Part shown: positions 1 through 8,892 of the stretch, one piece after another
How positions within the stretch are numbered: the stretch's first letter is position 1
Layout: each line of letters opens with the position of its first letter
DNA from: Butyriboletus loyo
Taxonomy: Eukaryota; Basidiomycota; Agaricomycetes; Boletales; Boletaceae
Direction: 5' to 3'
Assembly (NCBI GenBank): GCA_038093515.1
Contig: JBBPSI010000252.1
Coordinates: 1-33,661 of the forward strand
Length of the DNA: 33,661 bases
Translations under genes and position numbers: made by a program
The notes under the pieces: model-generated
Databases searched by the model: none
Told to the model about the DNA's origin: nothing
The model's input: only the letters and a program-made list of their open reading frames with translations

Positions 1-471
1 TGTTTAATAGCTTCAGGATGCAGAGGATGACCTGGTGAACAAAGATCAACCCATTTTTGTTGCATCTCAATCTTCAGGTCTGTTACATCTCCCTATACAT
101 TGAAGCACTCCTGCATGGATACTGCAAGGCCCCCAAGAGCAGTAGCATGCTTTGGATGACCACATGAACACAAATCAAGCCTGCTCTGTCACAGATCTAC
201 AATTCTATCCAGATCTGCTTTATTGCCCTGGATGTGATAATATTTTAGAAAGGAGTTCTCCAAGAGCTTCAGTATGTTGTCTATGTCCTTGTGGGCAAAG
301 ATCAAGCACAGTCTGATGCAACTCCATGGCCCTATTCAAGTCTGAGAGATTGCCCAGAAAGCAATGATGGGTTGAAAAGGAATTTGGAAGATTATTCAGG
401 GTGTCACTGTGATATGGACCTGTGAGACAAAGATCCACCATTGCCTGTTGCAACTCAATTTGGGTGGTCAC
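1..471 (-). pseudogene. Decayed TPR-repeat protein gene, C-terminal part
   Basis: Minus-strand translation gives four consecutive repeats of about 42 residues in the style of basidiomycete tetratricopeptide (often CHAT-associated) proteins: an L-x-D-L-N-x-A-M-E-L-H block, then a V-L-D-L-C-x-x-G-H block, then an alternating A/L helix. Examples are MVDLCLTGPYHSDTLNNL and WVDLCSPGHPLHPEAI. The first two repeats are open (471 to about 260), then a frameshift and at least two in-frame stops follow, so the gene is broken. It continues upstream beyond the LTR at 472-917: removing that LTR and one TSD copy keeps the frame. TPR proteins are protein-protein interaction scaffolds. The specific role is not identifiable, and the downstream end is outside the window. 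Confidence 0.6.
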
Positions 472-917
472 TGTTACAGTTGGCCCCTATTTTCCTCCCA
501 TCGGACTACTATGAGCCCAATGGCTACACTTCTATGCCTTGTACTACTTACCACAACTGACTACACTTTGCTTAGTCATTATCTTCTTCTTTTGGATGCT
601 GTTTCCATTCTACTCTAGACTCTTCTAGAGTTGTATTCCCCTTTTCCACTTCTGATTCATAGTGACTCATTCTGACCTGCTATGACTCTTACTGCCTATT
701 GCAGGCACAGTCTGTGTGCAGACTTTCCCAGTATAAATACCAGTGATATATACTTGTAAAACCCATCTAGTTCTACACAATATTATTGCTAGCAACTCCT
801 TCACTCCAGTTCCTAAGTGTGTGCACTTAGACATAACTGAGTTTCCATTTGCCAAGAGTCTACTAGCTACTCTAGCATGCTAGCTGGAGTCTAGTTGTTG
901 GTGCCACAAGCATAACA
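472..917 (+). mobile_element. Solo LTR, Ty3/gypsy type, with 5-bp TSD GTCAC
   Basis: The 446-bp unit begins TGTTACAG and ends GCATAACA. It is flanked by identical GTCAC at 467-471 and 918-922, so it is a solo LTR left by LTR-LTR recombination. It aligns along its length with the LTRs at 23082-23497 and 25576-26001 but is clearly diverged. It keeps the GTCTG...CAGAC dyad (about 708-723), a TATA box (732-739) and ATCTAGTTCT (765-774), the sequence that matches the primer-binding site of element 3. It splits the TPR gene. Confidence 0.85.
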
Positions 918-922
918 GTCAC

Positions 923-1361
923 AAAAGCCACATTTCTGAATTGATCACAGAGCTTTGTGCCAAAAGCTTGTAAAGCTGAGAAACAGTCATGCCCATCTAA
1001 TGCAACCTAAAGCTCTGGTTCAATACTCTGTGACCATGACTACAATATGGGACTTACCAGTTCATCACAAGCTGTGCAGGTCATGGACAGAGTTTCACAA
1101 CCATCATGCAGTCCAGGCACATTGCCTGGCATGATGTCAGTATGTAAGTTACACAGACATACATAAATAATACTTACATTGCCATGCAATGCCAGACCCA
1201 AACAAATCATCCACATTTGTAATAATTTGATCACCCAGTGGCTGTTTGTCCCATTCAGGGGTGAGCTGCCTTGGAAGAATACATATTGCTATTACACAGG
1301 TAGCAGAGGATGGTACAGTGCTGTGGGGTAAAAAGAAAAATGAACAACCATAGGTATGAAA
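923..1361 (-). pseudogene. Upstream part of the broken TPR gene
   Basis: This is the minus-strand continuation of the TPR gene between two LTR insertions. The segment next to the LTR reads ALQAFGTKLCDQFRNVAF and joins in frame with the first TPR repeat at 471. Further upstream are short open stretches separated by GTAAG-type donor sites, for example at about 1056 and 1180, compatible with intron-split exons. No domain could be named for the part above 1060. The block is interrupted at 1361 by the copia LTR and resumes at 9226. Treat exon limits as unknown. Confidence 0.35.
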
Positions 1362-1484
1362 TGTTTTGTAATTGGTAAAGTCCAAGCAGGCACACCGAGG
1401 GCAACAAAGGATGCAAGGGTAAACCTATCAGTGGAAAGACTCACTGATAATACGAGAGTGAGAGTATCGCAAACAGAGTATAAG
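1362..1484 (-). mobile_element. Copia-type solo LTR, 3' part (split by gypsy element 1)
   Basis: The 3' terminal 123 bp of a copia-family LTR in minus orientation, matching 30155-30280 and 19341-19430. The remaining 5' part lies at 8893-9225. AAATG occurs at both outer edges (1359-1363 and 9226-9230), a probable target duplication if the left LTR tip lost two bases. Together the halves make about 450 bp, the length of the intact copy at 30155-30601. Confidence 0.8.
1480..1484. repeat. Target-site duplication of gypsy element 1, left copy
   Basis: ATAAG immediately outside the left LTR, matched by ATAAG at 8893-8897 outside the right LTR. In the undisrupted copia LTR (about 30269-30273) the sequence is a single ATAAG, which confirms the insertion site. 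Confidence 0.95.
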
Positions 1485-1981
1485 TGTTATGAGACAACGA
1501 TGTTATCAAGTCACATGGGGTTCTGCAACTGTCGCAGTGCTACACAAGTACTGGCGAGGTGTAATGAGGATAGCTCAGGCCTTAATCTCTCAACTGTTGC
1601 CAGCGAATAAGACAAGTGGTTAAAGCTAGGGAATCCTAGCCCAAACCACAAGCCCTTTTATATTACAAGGGAATGCGCACAGACCATGCAGTGCGTGAGA
1701 CTAGTTACTATACATGTACATATGAAGAAGTCATGAGTCGACGATGATGGGAAATAGAAGTTGACGGCGATCAAAAAGAAGAGAAGCAAACGGAGATTAA
1801 ATACATGAGGCGTGATGTCATAGAGTCTGGGCCAGTCTGGACCGTGACATCATATGCTTAGTCAGCCTGTGGTCACATGTATAATCCCACGATCATGTGC
1901 ATTGAGTCACGTGACCTTTGAAAGAGAAATATGATGAAGTCCGAAATGCAAAAGATAGTTATAAGAGATACAATTATAACA
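1485..1981 (-). repeat. 3' LTR of element 1
   Basis: 497 bp, TGTTATAA...CATAACA on the minus strand. It contains a TATA box (1655-1662), the AGCTTTAACCA primer sequence (complement at 1617-1627) and the upstream GGTCTGTGCGCA motif (complement 1674-1686). It is 32 bp longer than the 5' LTR because the 5' copy lost a segment between two short CRE-like repeats. Confidence 0.95.
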
Positions 1982-1994
1982 CCTCCCCCCCCCT
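1982..1994 (-). promoter_or_regulatory. Polypurine tract of element 1
   Basis: On the minus strand a run of nine G followed by AGG abuts the 3' LTR. This is the expected plus-strand DNA primer made by RNase H. It overlaps the end of the pol reading frame by a couple of bases. Confidence 0.85.
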
Positions 1995-2466
1995 AGGACT
2001 CGTATTCCAAGCGAGTTCCTTGATAGGGAGTTCCGTGCTCAGGACCGTATTCTTTAAACAGCGAAGAAAATTCAAAAAGTGATAGGCCACAAAGGGGGCG
2101 AGGGGCGGAAGGGTGGGCATGGTGATAATCCGCGATTACGTCCTGCGAATTTCCCAGATTGGATACTGGTTCCCACGTGCGATCCGTTTCGTCATAGCCC
2201 CGCCAGTGCACCAAATACTCCAACTTCTTGCGTTTCATCCGGGATGCGACAATGTAATCAACCTCAAATTCTGAGTATCCTTCATCCGTGACATTGACTG
2301 GGTCTGGACGCAGAACAGGCTGTCCTGGAAGGGTTTCTCGGTAGGGTTTAACCCAAGAAATGTTGACTACGGGATGAATCCGCATGCTGCTTGGCAGCTG
2401 AAGTTCGACAGCGTTCGGCTTGAGTGCCTTGATCCAATAAGGACCGATCCAACGCTGCGTGAGTTT
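1993..2466 (-). pseudogene. Element 1 pol, integrase C-terminus with chromodomain
   Basis: The pol frame continues after an in-frame TGA at 2469-2467. It gives the integrase C-terminal GPY/F-like module (around QRWIGPYWIKAL) and then a chromodomain, with YIVASRMKRKKLEYLVHW and a following WEP motif. Chromodomains of chromoviral integrases can steer insertion to modified histones; that is family knowledge and not shown here. The last residues run to within 12 bp of the 3' LTR, as in compact Tf1/sushi elements. Confidence 0.85.
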
Positions 2467-3942
2467 TCATGCAGTGTATGGCAACTTCAGGTTCTCTGTA
2501 CTGAGCCACACACTATCTCCCACTTTGTAATCGGGCGCATCCGATTGTCTATTATCGGCCTGCGATACCATGCACTTGCGAGCTTCTTCCAATGCTTCTT
2601 TAACCTCGGCATGTGCTTTCCCAGCACTGCGTGCGAAATCTCCGGCTAGCGTGTTGGAAGTCTTTTCAAACCCGACTCTAGGATAATAATTACGTGTGAT
2701 AGAGAATGGAATGGTACCCGTGGTGGTGGTAAGGGAATTATTATGGTTAAACTGGGCGATCTTGATCCAATCGGCCCACGTTTCTTGTTTTTTAGCCACA
2801 TAGGTACGTAAATATTGTTCCATCTCCCTATTTATCCATTCGGTTTGACCATCAGATTGTGGATGGTATGCCATAGAGATCTTCTGGGAAATGCTGAGAA
2901 GCTTGCAAAGCTCCGTGGTAAAGTCCGATACAAACTGGGGTCCACGATCTGAAACTATAGTACAAGGAAGTCCATGAACACACCAAACATTGTCTCTAAA
3001 AATAACAGCTAACTCCTTGGAAGAGGTAGTCGTCTTACAAGGGACGTAAACGACTTCCTTGGAGAAGCGATCCACTATCGTACAGATGGCATCGAAGCCG
3101 TTCGAAGAAGGAAGTCCGGTAACAAAATCAACGGAAATGTCTTCCCATGGATGACTAGCTGTGGGAAGTGGTAATAATTTACCTGCCGGTGCTTTTTGCT
3201 TACCCTTCGTGAGGGCACATGCTTGGCAGCTATCTACATAACGTTTGATGTCCTTTGTAACACCAGGCCATGTGAAATGCCGTGTGAGAAGATGAGCCAT
3301 CCGGGCCTGACCCAAATGTCCGGCTATTGGCGAATCGTGGCAGATGTTAAGTAATTGTATCCTAAGTGCCTTAGGCATGAAGACTTTTTTCTTTTCATTA
3401 ATAAATACGGATTGTTCTGTATCGTAATAAAATCCAGGTATTTCTTTTTGTTTTTGTTTTTCGGATTCTTTTTGTAAGGTATCATAAAAGGAAGAAGAAA
3501 GAGAAACTTTATTAAGGAAAAGGTTCGGTGGAAGTACTGTAATATTGGTATTATGGTCCGTAATGGCTTCACCGTGGTCTGCTCGACGCGATAACGCATC
3601 TGCTCTGCCATTGGTTGAGCCTGGTTTGTAAACAAATAAATAATTGAATTCCTGGAGAAGCGCATGCCATCGTGCTTGTCTTCCTGATAGCGTTTGCGGC
3701 TTCTTCCAGTACTCAAGGTTCTTATGATCTGTCCAGATCTCGAACCCTTCTCTGCCAATTAAATAATGTCGCCATTCTTCCAAGGCGTGTATTACTGCCA
3801 GCAGTTCTTTATCGTAAATCAGATAATTCTGTTCCACAGCGTCAAAAGAGTGGGAAAGGAATGCACAGGGTCGCCAAAGATCATCCGTTCCTTTTACAGA
3901 AAGGACGGCGCCCACTGCTATATCCGAAGCGTCCGTTTCTAC
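2467..3942 (-). pseudogene. Element 1 pol, RNase H and integrase
   Basis: One open stretch after a TAG at 3945-3943 and ending at a TGA at 2469-2467. The first part is RNase H (VETDASDIAVGAVLS, then LSHSFDAVEQNYLIYDKELLA, WTDHKNLEYW, ADALSRR). Integrase follows, with an HHCC zinc module (HDSP...GHLG...CQAC) and the DDE core: D in ISVDFVTGLP, D in IVSDRGPQF, E in SDGQTEW. All integrase core acidic residues are present. The stops at both ends replace residues expected to be Gln and Arg. The frame is the same as that of RT and protease. Confidence 0.9.
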
Positions 3943-4980
3943 CTACATCTCCTTGTCACGATCTGGGTAGGCTAATAAGGGCGCTGTGTGAAACTTCTTT
4001 TTCAGCGTGTCAAACGCCGTTTGCTCATCGTTACCCCATTTGAAAGGGGTATCCTTTTTTGTTAAGTTATTGAGGGGTTGGGCAATCTCCGAAAAGCCCT
4101 CGATGAATCTTCGGTAATAGTTACATAGTCCCAGGAACGCTTGAACCTGCTTCAGACGTGAGGGCGTTGGCCAGTCTTGGATGGCATCTGTCTTCTTCGA
4201 CTGCATTTCAACACCGTTCCTGGAAACCGTCATACCTAAAAAGTCCACTTTGTCCGAAGAGAATACACATTTTTCTGGTTTTACATATAGATCGTTTTCT
4301 CAAAGGCGTTGGAGTACTTCTTTTACTTTTTCCTCATGCTCTGCCCTCGTTTTCCCTTTTGTGAATATCATAATGTTGTCGATATAAATAATGACGCAAG
4401 CATACATGTCATTGAATATGTCGTTCATCATATTTTGGAAGGTGGGCGGAGAGTTGGTAAGCCCAAAGTACATAACGGTGGGTTCATAAGCCCCGATTGG
4501 TGTAACAAACACGGCTTTCCACTTGTCTCCTTCCTTAATACGGATGTTATTAAATCCCCATCGGAGATCCAACACAGTAAAGATATTGGCGCCTTTAAGC
4601 CTATCGATCAACTGCGGGATAAGGGGTAATGGGTAACCATTTTTAATGGTTCTGTCATTTAAATATCGATAGTCCATGACCAATCGCTTGTCTCCTGTTT
4701 TCTTGGGAATAAAGAACACGGGGGCCATCTGTGGTGACTTTGATGGTCTTATGTAACCCTTTTTTAGTTCTTTTTCCACGAAACTCCTGATTTGGTCTTG
4801 TTCTTTGTCGGACATTGGAATGACACGGCCCTTTTTCAGTATGAAATCAGGTTTGAGATCTATTGCGTGATCCCATGGTTTCCACTCAGGCATTCTTGCT
4901 GCCTCGTCCTCGGAGAAAACATCTAAGTAATTGTGGTATACAGCGGGTACCTTTTCAGCAACTCCGGGTTCTATCGTACA
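3943..4980 (-). pseudogene. Element 1 pol, reverse transcriptase (YIDN active site)
   Basis: The RT domain runs from YLDVFSEDEAARMPEW (just after the solo LTR) through YIRPSKSPQMAPVFF, LVMDYRYLND and VLDLRWGFNNIRI to VIIYIDNIMIF, then the connection region VDFLGMTVSRNG. The catalytic Y-x-D-D reads YIDN: the last Asp codon at 4377-4375 is AAC instead of an expected GAC. A TGA at 4302-4300 breaks the frame soon after, and a TAG lies at 3945-3943. RNA-dependent DNA synthesis by this copy should be abolished. Confidence 0.9.
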
Positions 4981-4985
4981 GCAAG
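4981..4985. repeat. TSD GCAAG of the solo LTR, left copy
   Basis: GCAAG, matched at 5506-5510 directly after the LTR end. Confidence 0.95.
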
Positions 4986-5505
4986 TGTTATAATCATAAC
5001 ATTTTATTCGTACACTTCGTACACTTTCACTTTGGACTTAGTCGTTTTCAACTTCAAAGGTCACGTGACATAGCACACATGATCGTGGGAACTTACATGT
5101 GATCCATTGCTGACTAAGCATATGATGTCATGGCCTAGACCAGGCCTAGACTCTATGACGTCACGACACATGTATTTAATCTCCGTTTACTTCTCTTCCT
5201 TTTGATCCCCGCGCCTCGTGTGGTTAATCACCGTTGCGCTTCTCTTCTTTAGTCTATCCATGTATAGTAGTTCCTCTCACGCACAGCATGGTCTGTGCGC
5301 ACTTCTGTACAATATATAAAGGCTCGTGGTTAGACTAGGATTCCCTAGTTTTAACCACTTGTCTATTCGCTGGCAACAGTTGAGGATTAAGTTGAAGCTC
5401 CTTGATTCCATCTTGCCAGGTCTTTGTGTAGACCTGCAACTGTAGTGGGACCTCGTGTGAAAGGGTACTACGTGCTAGCATTCGACTGCGCATTGCCTTG
5501 CAACA
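4986..5505 (+). mobile_element. Solo gypsy LTR inserted in element 1 pol
   Basis: A 520-bp plus-oriented LTR (TGTTATAATCATAACA...TTGCAACA) with a perfect 5-bp TSD. It is related to the element 1 LTR: it shares GTCACGTGAC, a TGATGTCAT/TGACGTCA pair, GGTCTGTGCGCA (5289-5301), a TATA box (5313-5320) and AGTTTTAACCA (5347-5357), the counterpart of the element 1 primer sequence. The LTR plus one TSD adds 525 bp, a multiple of three, and the same pol frame continues on both sides. Confidence 0.95.
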
Positions 5506-5510
5506 GCAAG

Positions 5511-6332
5511 AAGTAAGGTTCAATGAAGAAATGGAATCTGTGATAACTTTACAATAGGGAGAACAATGATTGAAAGAGATAGATTTGAAATGCCAATCAA
5601 TATCTGGATTATGGCGTGCGAACCAATCGTAGCCAATAATCATTTGGTGAGAACCAAGAAGAGAAACGTAAGCCTCAATGGCTTCGTAATGTCCATCAAT
5701 TTCCATAAACAGGGAAGCTTTGTGCGTAATGCGACCTATCGCTCCTTTAGAGCCGTCGGCATTGATAACTTCCATGGATCTTGGTAACGGAATCAAGTCA
5801 ATTTTGCATGTATTGCAATAGTTTTTGTCGATGAAGGTGTTAACTGCTCCCGTATCCAGTAAAGCCTTAAGCGAACGAGTTCACCAAGTAGTGTTTGACT
5901 GGTAAGTGATTTTCACCACCAGGGAATAATCTCCACCAAACATCAAAGAAGATTTTGTAGGGGCTTTATAATTAGAAGAGGAAGAAAGCGAAGATTGCGT
6001 GTTCATTTGTCTCAAAAGAGAATTAAGCATGCTCTTTCCCAGCGCCAAGCTCCCAATTGGAGACTCTCTTTCGGGTTCTATAGAGATATTTGTTATACAT
6101 GGGAAAGAATCATCATCCCCTTCGCAATCAATCAATCTGGGAACATCTATGCTTACATCTGAAGACGAATTCATAAACACCGAACTAATCGACAACTCAG
6201 GTTCCTTATCTAAAAGTTCATTTCTGTCTACGTTAGAGTCCGAAAATGTACATAGTGAAGAGAAAGAATTTCGAAAAGAAGAAGAAATATTGTTCAGTCC
6301 CTTAGACACCCCTGCACTAAGTGACTTCTCTA
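5511..6332 (-). pseudogene. Element 1 pol N-terminus: linker and aspartic protease
   Basis: This region is read in the -1 frame after gag. A Ser/Asn/acidic-rich linker (about 6309-5950) precedes a retropepsin with the active-site motif ALLDTGAVNTFID (about 5860-5820) and the later family motif MIIGYDWFARHNPDIDW. An in-frame TGA at 5883-5881 sits just before the active site. Retropepsin cleaves the Gag-Pol precursor. The first Asp and the D-T-G triad are intact, so only the stop disables it. Confidence 0.85.
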
Positions 6333-7529
6333 TTTTAAAGACCGCGCGGCCTTTTCCTTTGCTTCACAGGCAAATAAATCCGCCCAGTAAGCTCTAGCGT
6401 CTTCTCCCATGTACGCGGCACGCTGGGAGGTTTCTCCTTGTTGTGGTGCTCCAACCACAGGTGGTGCCGGTAAAGGCCTTGACTGATAAGAATTGTTTGG
6501 AGGGGTTACCTCCATGGAGTTGACTGGAACCCATCCTTGTACGTATGTCCCATCGGCTTGCTGAATCCATTGCTGCCGTACTTTCGGGCGAGCGTTGGAA
6601 CCGGCTTTGTCCTGATGGTTAGGGTTCTGGGGACAGTTGGGGCGGATATGCCTGACGTTGCCACAGCCAAAACAAGTCCTAGTTTCGGGACCTGATTGCT
6701 GGGCACTGAGATCCATTGGGGCGCCACACCCTGGTTGAGTCCCGACAGCAGTATAGCCGGGAGGAGGTCCTTTAGGAGCCGGGTAACTCCGTTGCGGCTG
6801 TTGGGAATAAGGCCGCCATTGTCGGGCTTGCCCGTTTCCCCTTTCGGCCTGCATCTGTTCGAAGACTTGGCCCATCCTCCGAATTTCCTCTGTAAGGAGG
6901 GAGAAATCCGTCAACGTATCTTCGTCAACGGTCAAGCAGACCTGCTTGTATATTTCGTACTTTACAGCACGCTTGAGGAGTTCAAGAGCATGTTTTGGCT
7001 CGCACTCCGATTGACGATAGAGGACCTTGAACCTCTCGAGGAATCCATCGATTTGTTGTTGCCCCTGGGTAAGGGCCATTAATTTGATTAACGCCTGATG
7101 TGCCAAGACGTCTATCTGGAAGTGACTCCGTATGGTGTCCTGAAGGTTGTCCCAATCGGGCCATGCCAGATCTCCCTTTTTTCCCCTAGGTCTATCTTTG
7201 GGGTCGATGTATTTTTCCTCATCGGTGACATAGTCTTCTAAGAGGATTTGAGAAAAGTCTTGGCCCTTTCCCTTAATGCGGCTAAGAACTGCCACGGTCC
7301 GGAGTTTGTCGGTCTTCCATTTATTGACGGAGACCCAGACCTTGAGGGAGGTCCACCAGTGGTGGAACTTTTCCCGATCACCATCCCATTCTCCTGGGTC
7401 AGCAACCTTCTTTGAAATTCCTCCTTGCTGATCTTTTTCCATCCACTGCGCAAAGAGGGTGCACAGGGTTTGGTCGTTGAATCCTGGGGCGGGGGCATGT
7501 GGAGTGTGGGAAGGCCCTGGATCTGACAT
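6330..7529 (-). CDS. Element 1 gag (nucleocapsid with CCHC zinc knuckle)
   Basis: 399 residues beginning MSDPGPSHTPHAP. The middle is a Ty3-type gag/retrotransposon capsid region (WDGDREKFHHWWTSLKVWV, then FLERFKVLYRQSECEPKHA). The C-terminal part carries one CCHC knuckle, CFGCGNVRHIRPNC, followed by basic and Pro/Gln-rich sequence. Gag packages the element RNA into cytoplasmic particles. The frame ends in TAG at 6332-6330, directly after a -1 slippery heptamer. An in-frame TAA at 7586-7584, 18 codons upstream of this ATG, separates it from a hydrophobic leader ORF that may be its original N-terminus. This is the most intact ORF of element 1. Confidence 0.85.
   Translation of the reverse strand: MSDPGPSHTPHAPAPGFNDQTLCTLFAQWMEKDQQGGISKKVADPGEWDGDREKFHHWWTSLKVWVSVNKWKTDKLRTVAVLSRIKGKGQDFSQILLEDYVTDEEKYIDPKDRPRGKKGDLAWPDWDNLQDTIRSHFQIDVLAHQALIKLMALTQGQQQIDGFLERFKVLYRQSECEPKHALELLKRAVKYEIYKQVCLTVDEDTLTDFSLLTEEIRRMGQVFEQMQAERGNGQARQWRPYSQQPQRSYPAPKGPPPGYTAVGTQPGCGAPMDLSAQQSGPETRTCFGCGNVRHIRPNCPQNPNHQDKAGSNARPKVRQQWIQQADGTYVQGWVPVNSMEVTPPNNSYQSRPLPAPPVVGAPQQGETSQRAAYMGEDARAYWADLFACEAKEKAARSLK
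6333..6339 (-). promoter_or_regulatory. -1 programmed frameshift heptamer T TTA AAA
   Basis: The heptamer TTTAAAA is in the gag frame as T TTA AAA and is followed immediately by the gag stop TAG. A one-base backward slip opens the frame that runs without a stop into the protease ORF. Gag codon starts and pol codon starts differ by exactly this shift. Confidence 0.8.
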
Positions 7530-7583
7530 TCTTTTCTCGTCGTCTACCGGGAAATCCTCCGAGGTTTCTGAACCCAGATTTAA

Positions 7584-7823
7584 TTACCAGGTTGGTTGAT
7601 CCCACTCGTGATCGGAAAATTCACCGTCGCCCTGAGGGTTTTGATCGGTGGGAACGGAGAGTTTAGCGGTGAATTTGTGTTTGTTGAATGAGAGGGTGAT
7701 GGTGTAAGGTTGTGCTTGTTTGGTGATGATAGCCGTAAAGATTTTTAGGCCAAAGAAGAGGATTGTGACGAAAAAGATGTAGGCAGTGATTGATGCAAAG
7801 ATTGCAATTTCCAAAGCATTCAT
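7584..7823 (-). CDS. Hydrophobic leader ORF upstream of element 1 gag
   Basis: A 79-residue ORF from ATG at 7823 with one strong hydrophobic segment (about residues 3-32, within MNALEIAIFASITAYIFF and onward) followed by a basic then acidic tail ending SDHEWDQPTW. It is in the same frame as gag and ends in TAA, 18 sense codons before the gag ATG. If TAA was once CAA, gag would begin with a membrane segment. Alternatively it is a separate small membrane protein. No known family was recognised. Confidence 0.55.
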   Translation of the reverse strand: MNALEIAIFASITAYIFFVTILFFGLKIFTAIITKQAQPYTITLSFNKHKFTAKLSVPTDQNPQGDGEFSDHEWDQPTW

Positions 7824-8414
7824 CGGCAAATATTTATTTTTTCTTTGGCAAAAACAAAAACTACGAGATATAGTCTTCCTTACTGTCCCCTATCTTCCAA
7901 AGGAACTCTGGGGAATTCTACAGCAAGTAGAACGAAGGAAATATTTTTTCGAACGGAGGTAGTATCTCCGACGAAGTCTGGTTCGGTAATGAACCGAAAC
8001 AGGTAAAGATTTAATTACGACTAGTTGACAAATGATGAAAGGGTTTTTTCTTCTACCTCCCGTGTTACCACAGGGACTACTCAGAGAATTGCTCAGCCAA
8101 AGGGATTTGGGGGTCCCTAAGTCGCACTTCGCAAATCAGGCTCGACCCTGACGTGGACTAACAACTCCAAAGGGAGCGTCTGAGAATGAATTGTACAGGT
8201 GCTACTGCCGAGACACAAAGACTGCTCTTCTGAGGAGCTCCCCTAAAGGCGCGGGGGTGAAACGAAATTGAAAACTGGCGAATGCCCAGTAACGATCCTT
8301 AACCCTGGATACCGGGTATGGTTTCCTAAGCAGAAAAGCTGCTCCTTCAAGTGGAAGCCTACTGGTATGTGCGATGGAAACTATCCCTGCCCTGGGAACT
8401 GGGTGTGTATCAGA
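7824..8414 (-). other. 5' leader of element 1
   Basis: About 590 nt between the PBS and the first long ORF. Only short ORFs are present. Packaging or translation signals may lie here, but no specific structure could be supported by eye. Confidence 0.5.
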
Positions 8415-8425
8415 AGCTTTAACCA
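8415..8425 (-). promoter_or_regulatory. Primer-binding site of element 1, self-priming type
   Basis: TGGTTAAAGCT, 2 nt inside the 5' LTR on the minus strand. It is the exact reverse complement of AGCTTTAACCA in the LTR (minus 8570-8560), which starts 35 nt after the start of the TATA box. This matches the Tf1 arrangement, in which the first 11 nt of the mRNA act as the primer. Confidence 0.75.
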
Positions 8426-8427
8426 AG

Positions 8428-8892
8428 TGTTATGAGACAACGAAGTTATCAAGTCACACGGGGTTCCGCAACTGTCGCAGTGCTACACAAGTACTGGCGA
8501 GGTGTAATGAGGATAGCTCAGACCTTAATCTCTCAACTGTTGCCAGCGAATAAGACAAGTGGTTAAAGCTAGGGAATCCTAGCCGCAACCACAAGCCCTT
8601 TTATATTACAAGGGAATGCGCACAGACCATGCAGTGCGTGAGACTAGTTACTATACATATACATACAAAGAAGTCACGAGTTGACGATGATGGGAAATAG
8701 AAGTTGATGGTGATCAAAAAGAAGAGAAGCAAACGGAGATTAAATACATGAGGCATGACGTCATATGCTTAGTCAGCCTGTGGTCACATGTATAATCCCA
8801 CGATCACATGCATTGAGTCACGTGACCTTTGAAAGAGAAATATGACGAAGTCCGAAATGCAAAGTTTTGTTATAAGAGATATGATTATAACA
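8428..8892 (-). repeat. 5' LTR of element 1
   Basis: 465 bp, highly similar to the 3' LTR apart from substitutions and a 32-bp deletion near 8757-8770, between short TGAYRTCAT-like repeats. It contains the promoter (TATAAAAG at 8605-8598), the self-primer sequence (8570-8560) and the GGTCTGTGCGCA box (complement 8617-8629). Confidence 0.95.

Larger units (their letters stand above)
1485..8892 (-). mobile_element. Element 1: full-length Ty3/gypsy chromovirus, decayed
   Basis: A complete LTR retrotransposon on the minus strand. In transcription order: 5' LTR (8892-8428), self-complementary PBS (8425-8415), leader, hydrophobic ORF plus gag (7823-6330), -1 frameshift site, protease, RT, RNase H, integrase with C-terminal chromodomain (6332-1993), G-rich polypurine tract and 3' LTR (1981-1485). 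Both ends carry TSD ATAAG. The chromodomain and the protease-RT-RNase H-integrase order put it in the chromoviruses. The LTR/PBS geometry suggests the Tf1/sushi group. Premature stops and an RT active-site change make this copy inactive. A 520-bp solo LTR interrupts protease-RT. Confidence 0.95.

Noticed and set aside
8202..8426. 74-codon minus ORF beginning at the element 1 PBS
   Set aside because: It starts at a non-ATG codon within the PBS, has no recognisable motif, and lies in the retrotransposon leader; most likely chance.
8405..8427. tRNA-primed PBS for element 1
   Set aside because: TGG after the LTR is compatible with a tRNA CCA end, but the implied tRNA 3' sequence matches no tRNA I recognise, and an exact 11-nt match sits in the LTR at the expected mRNA start.
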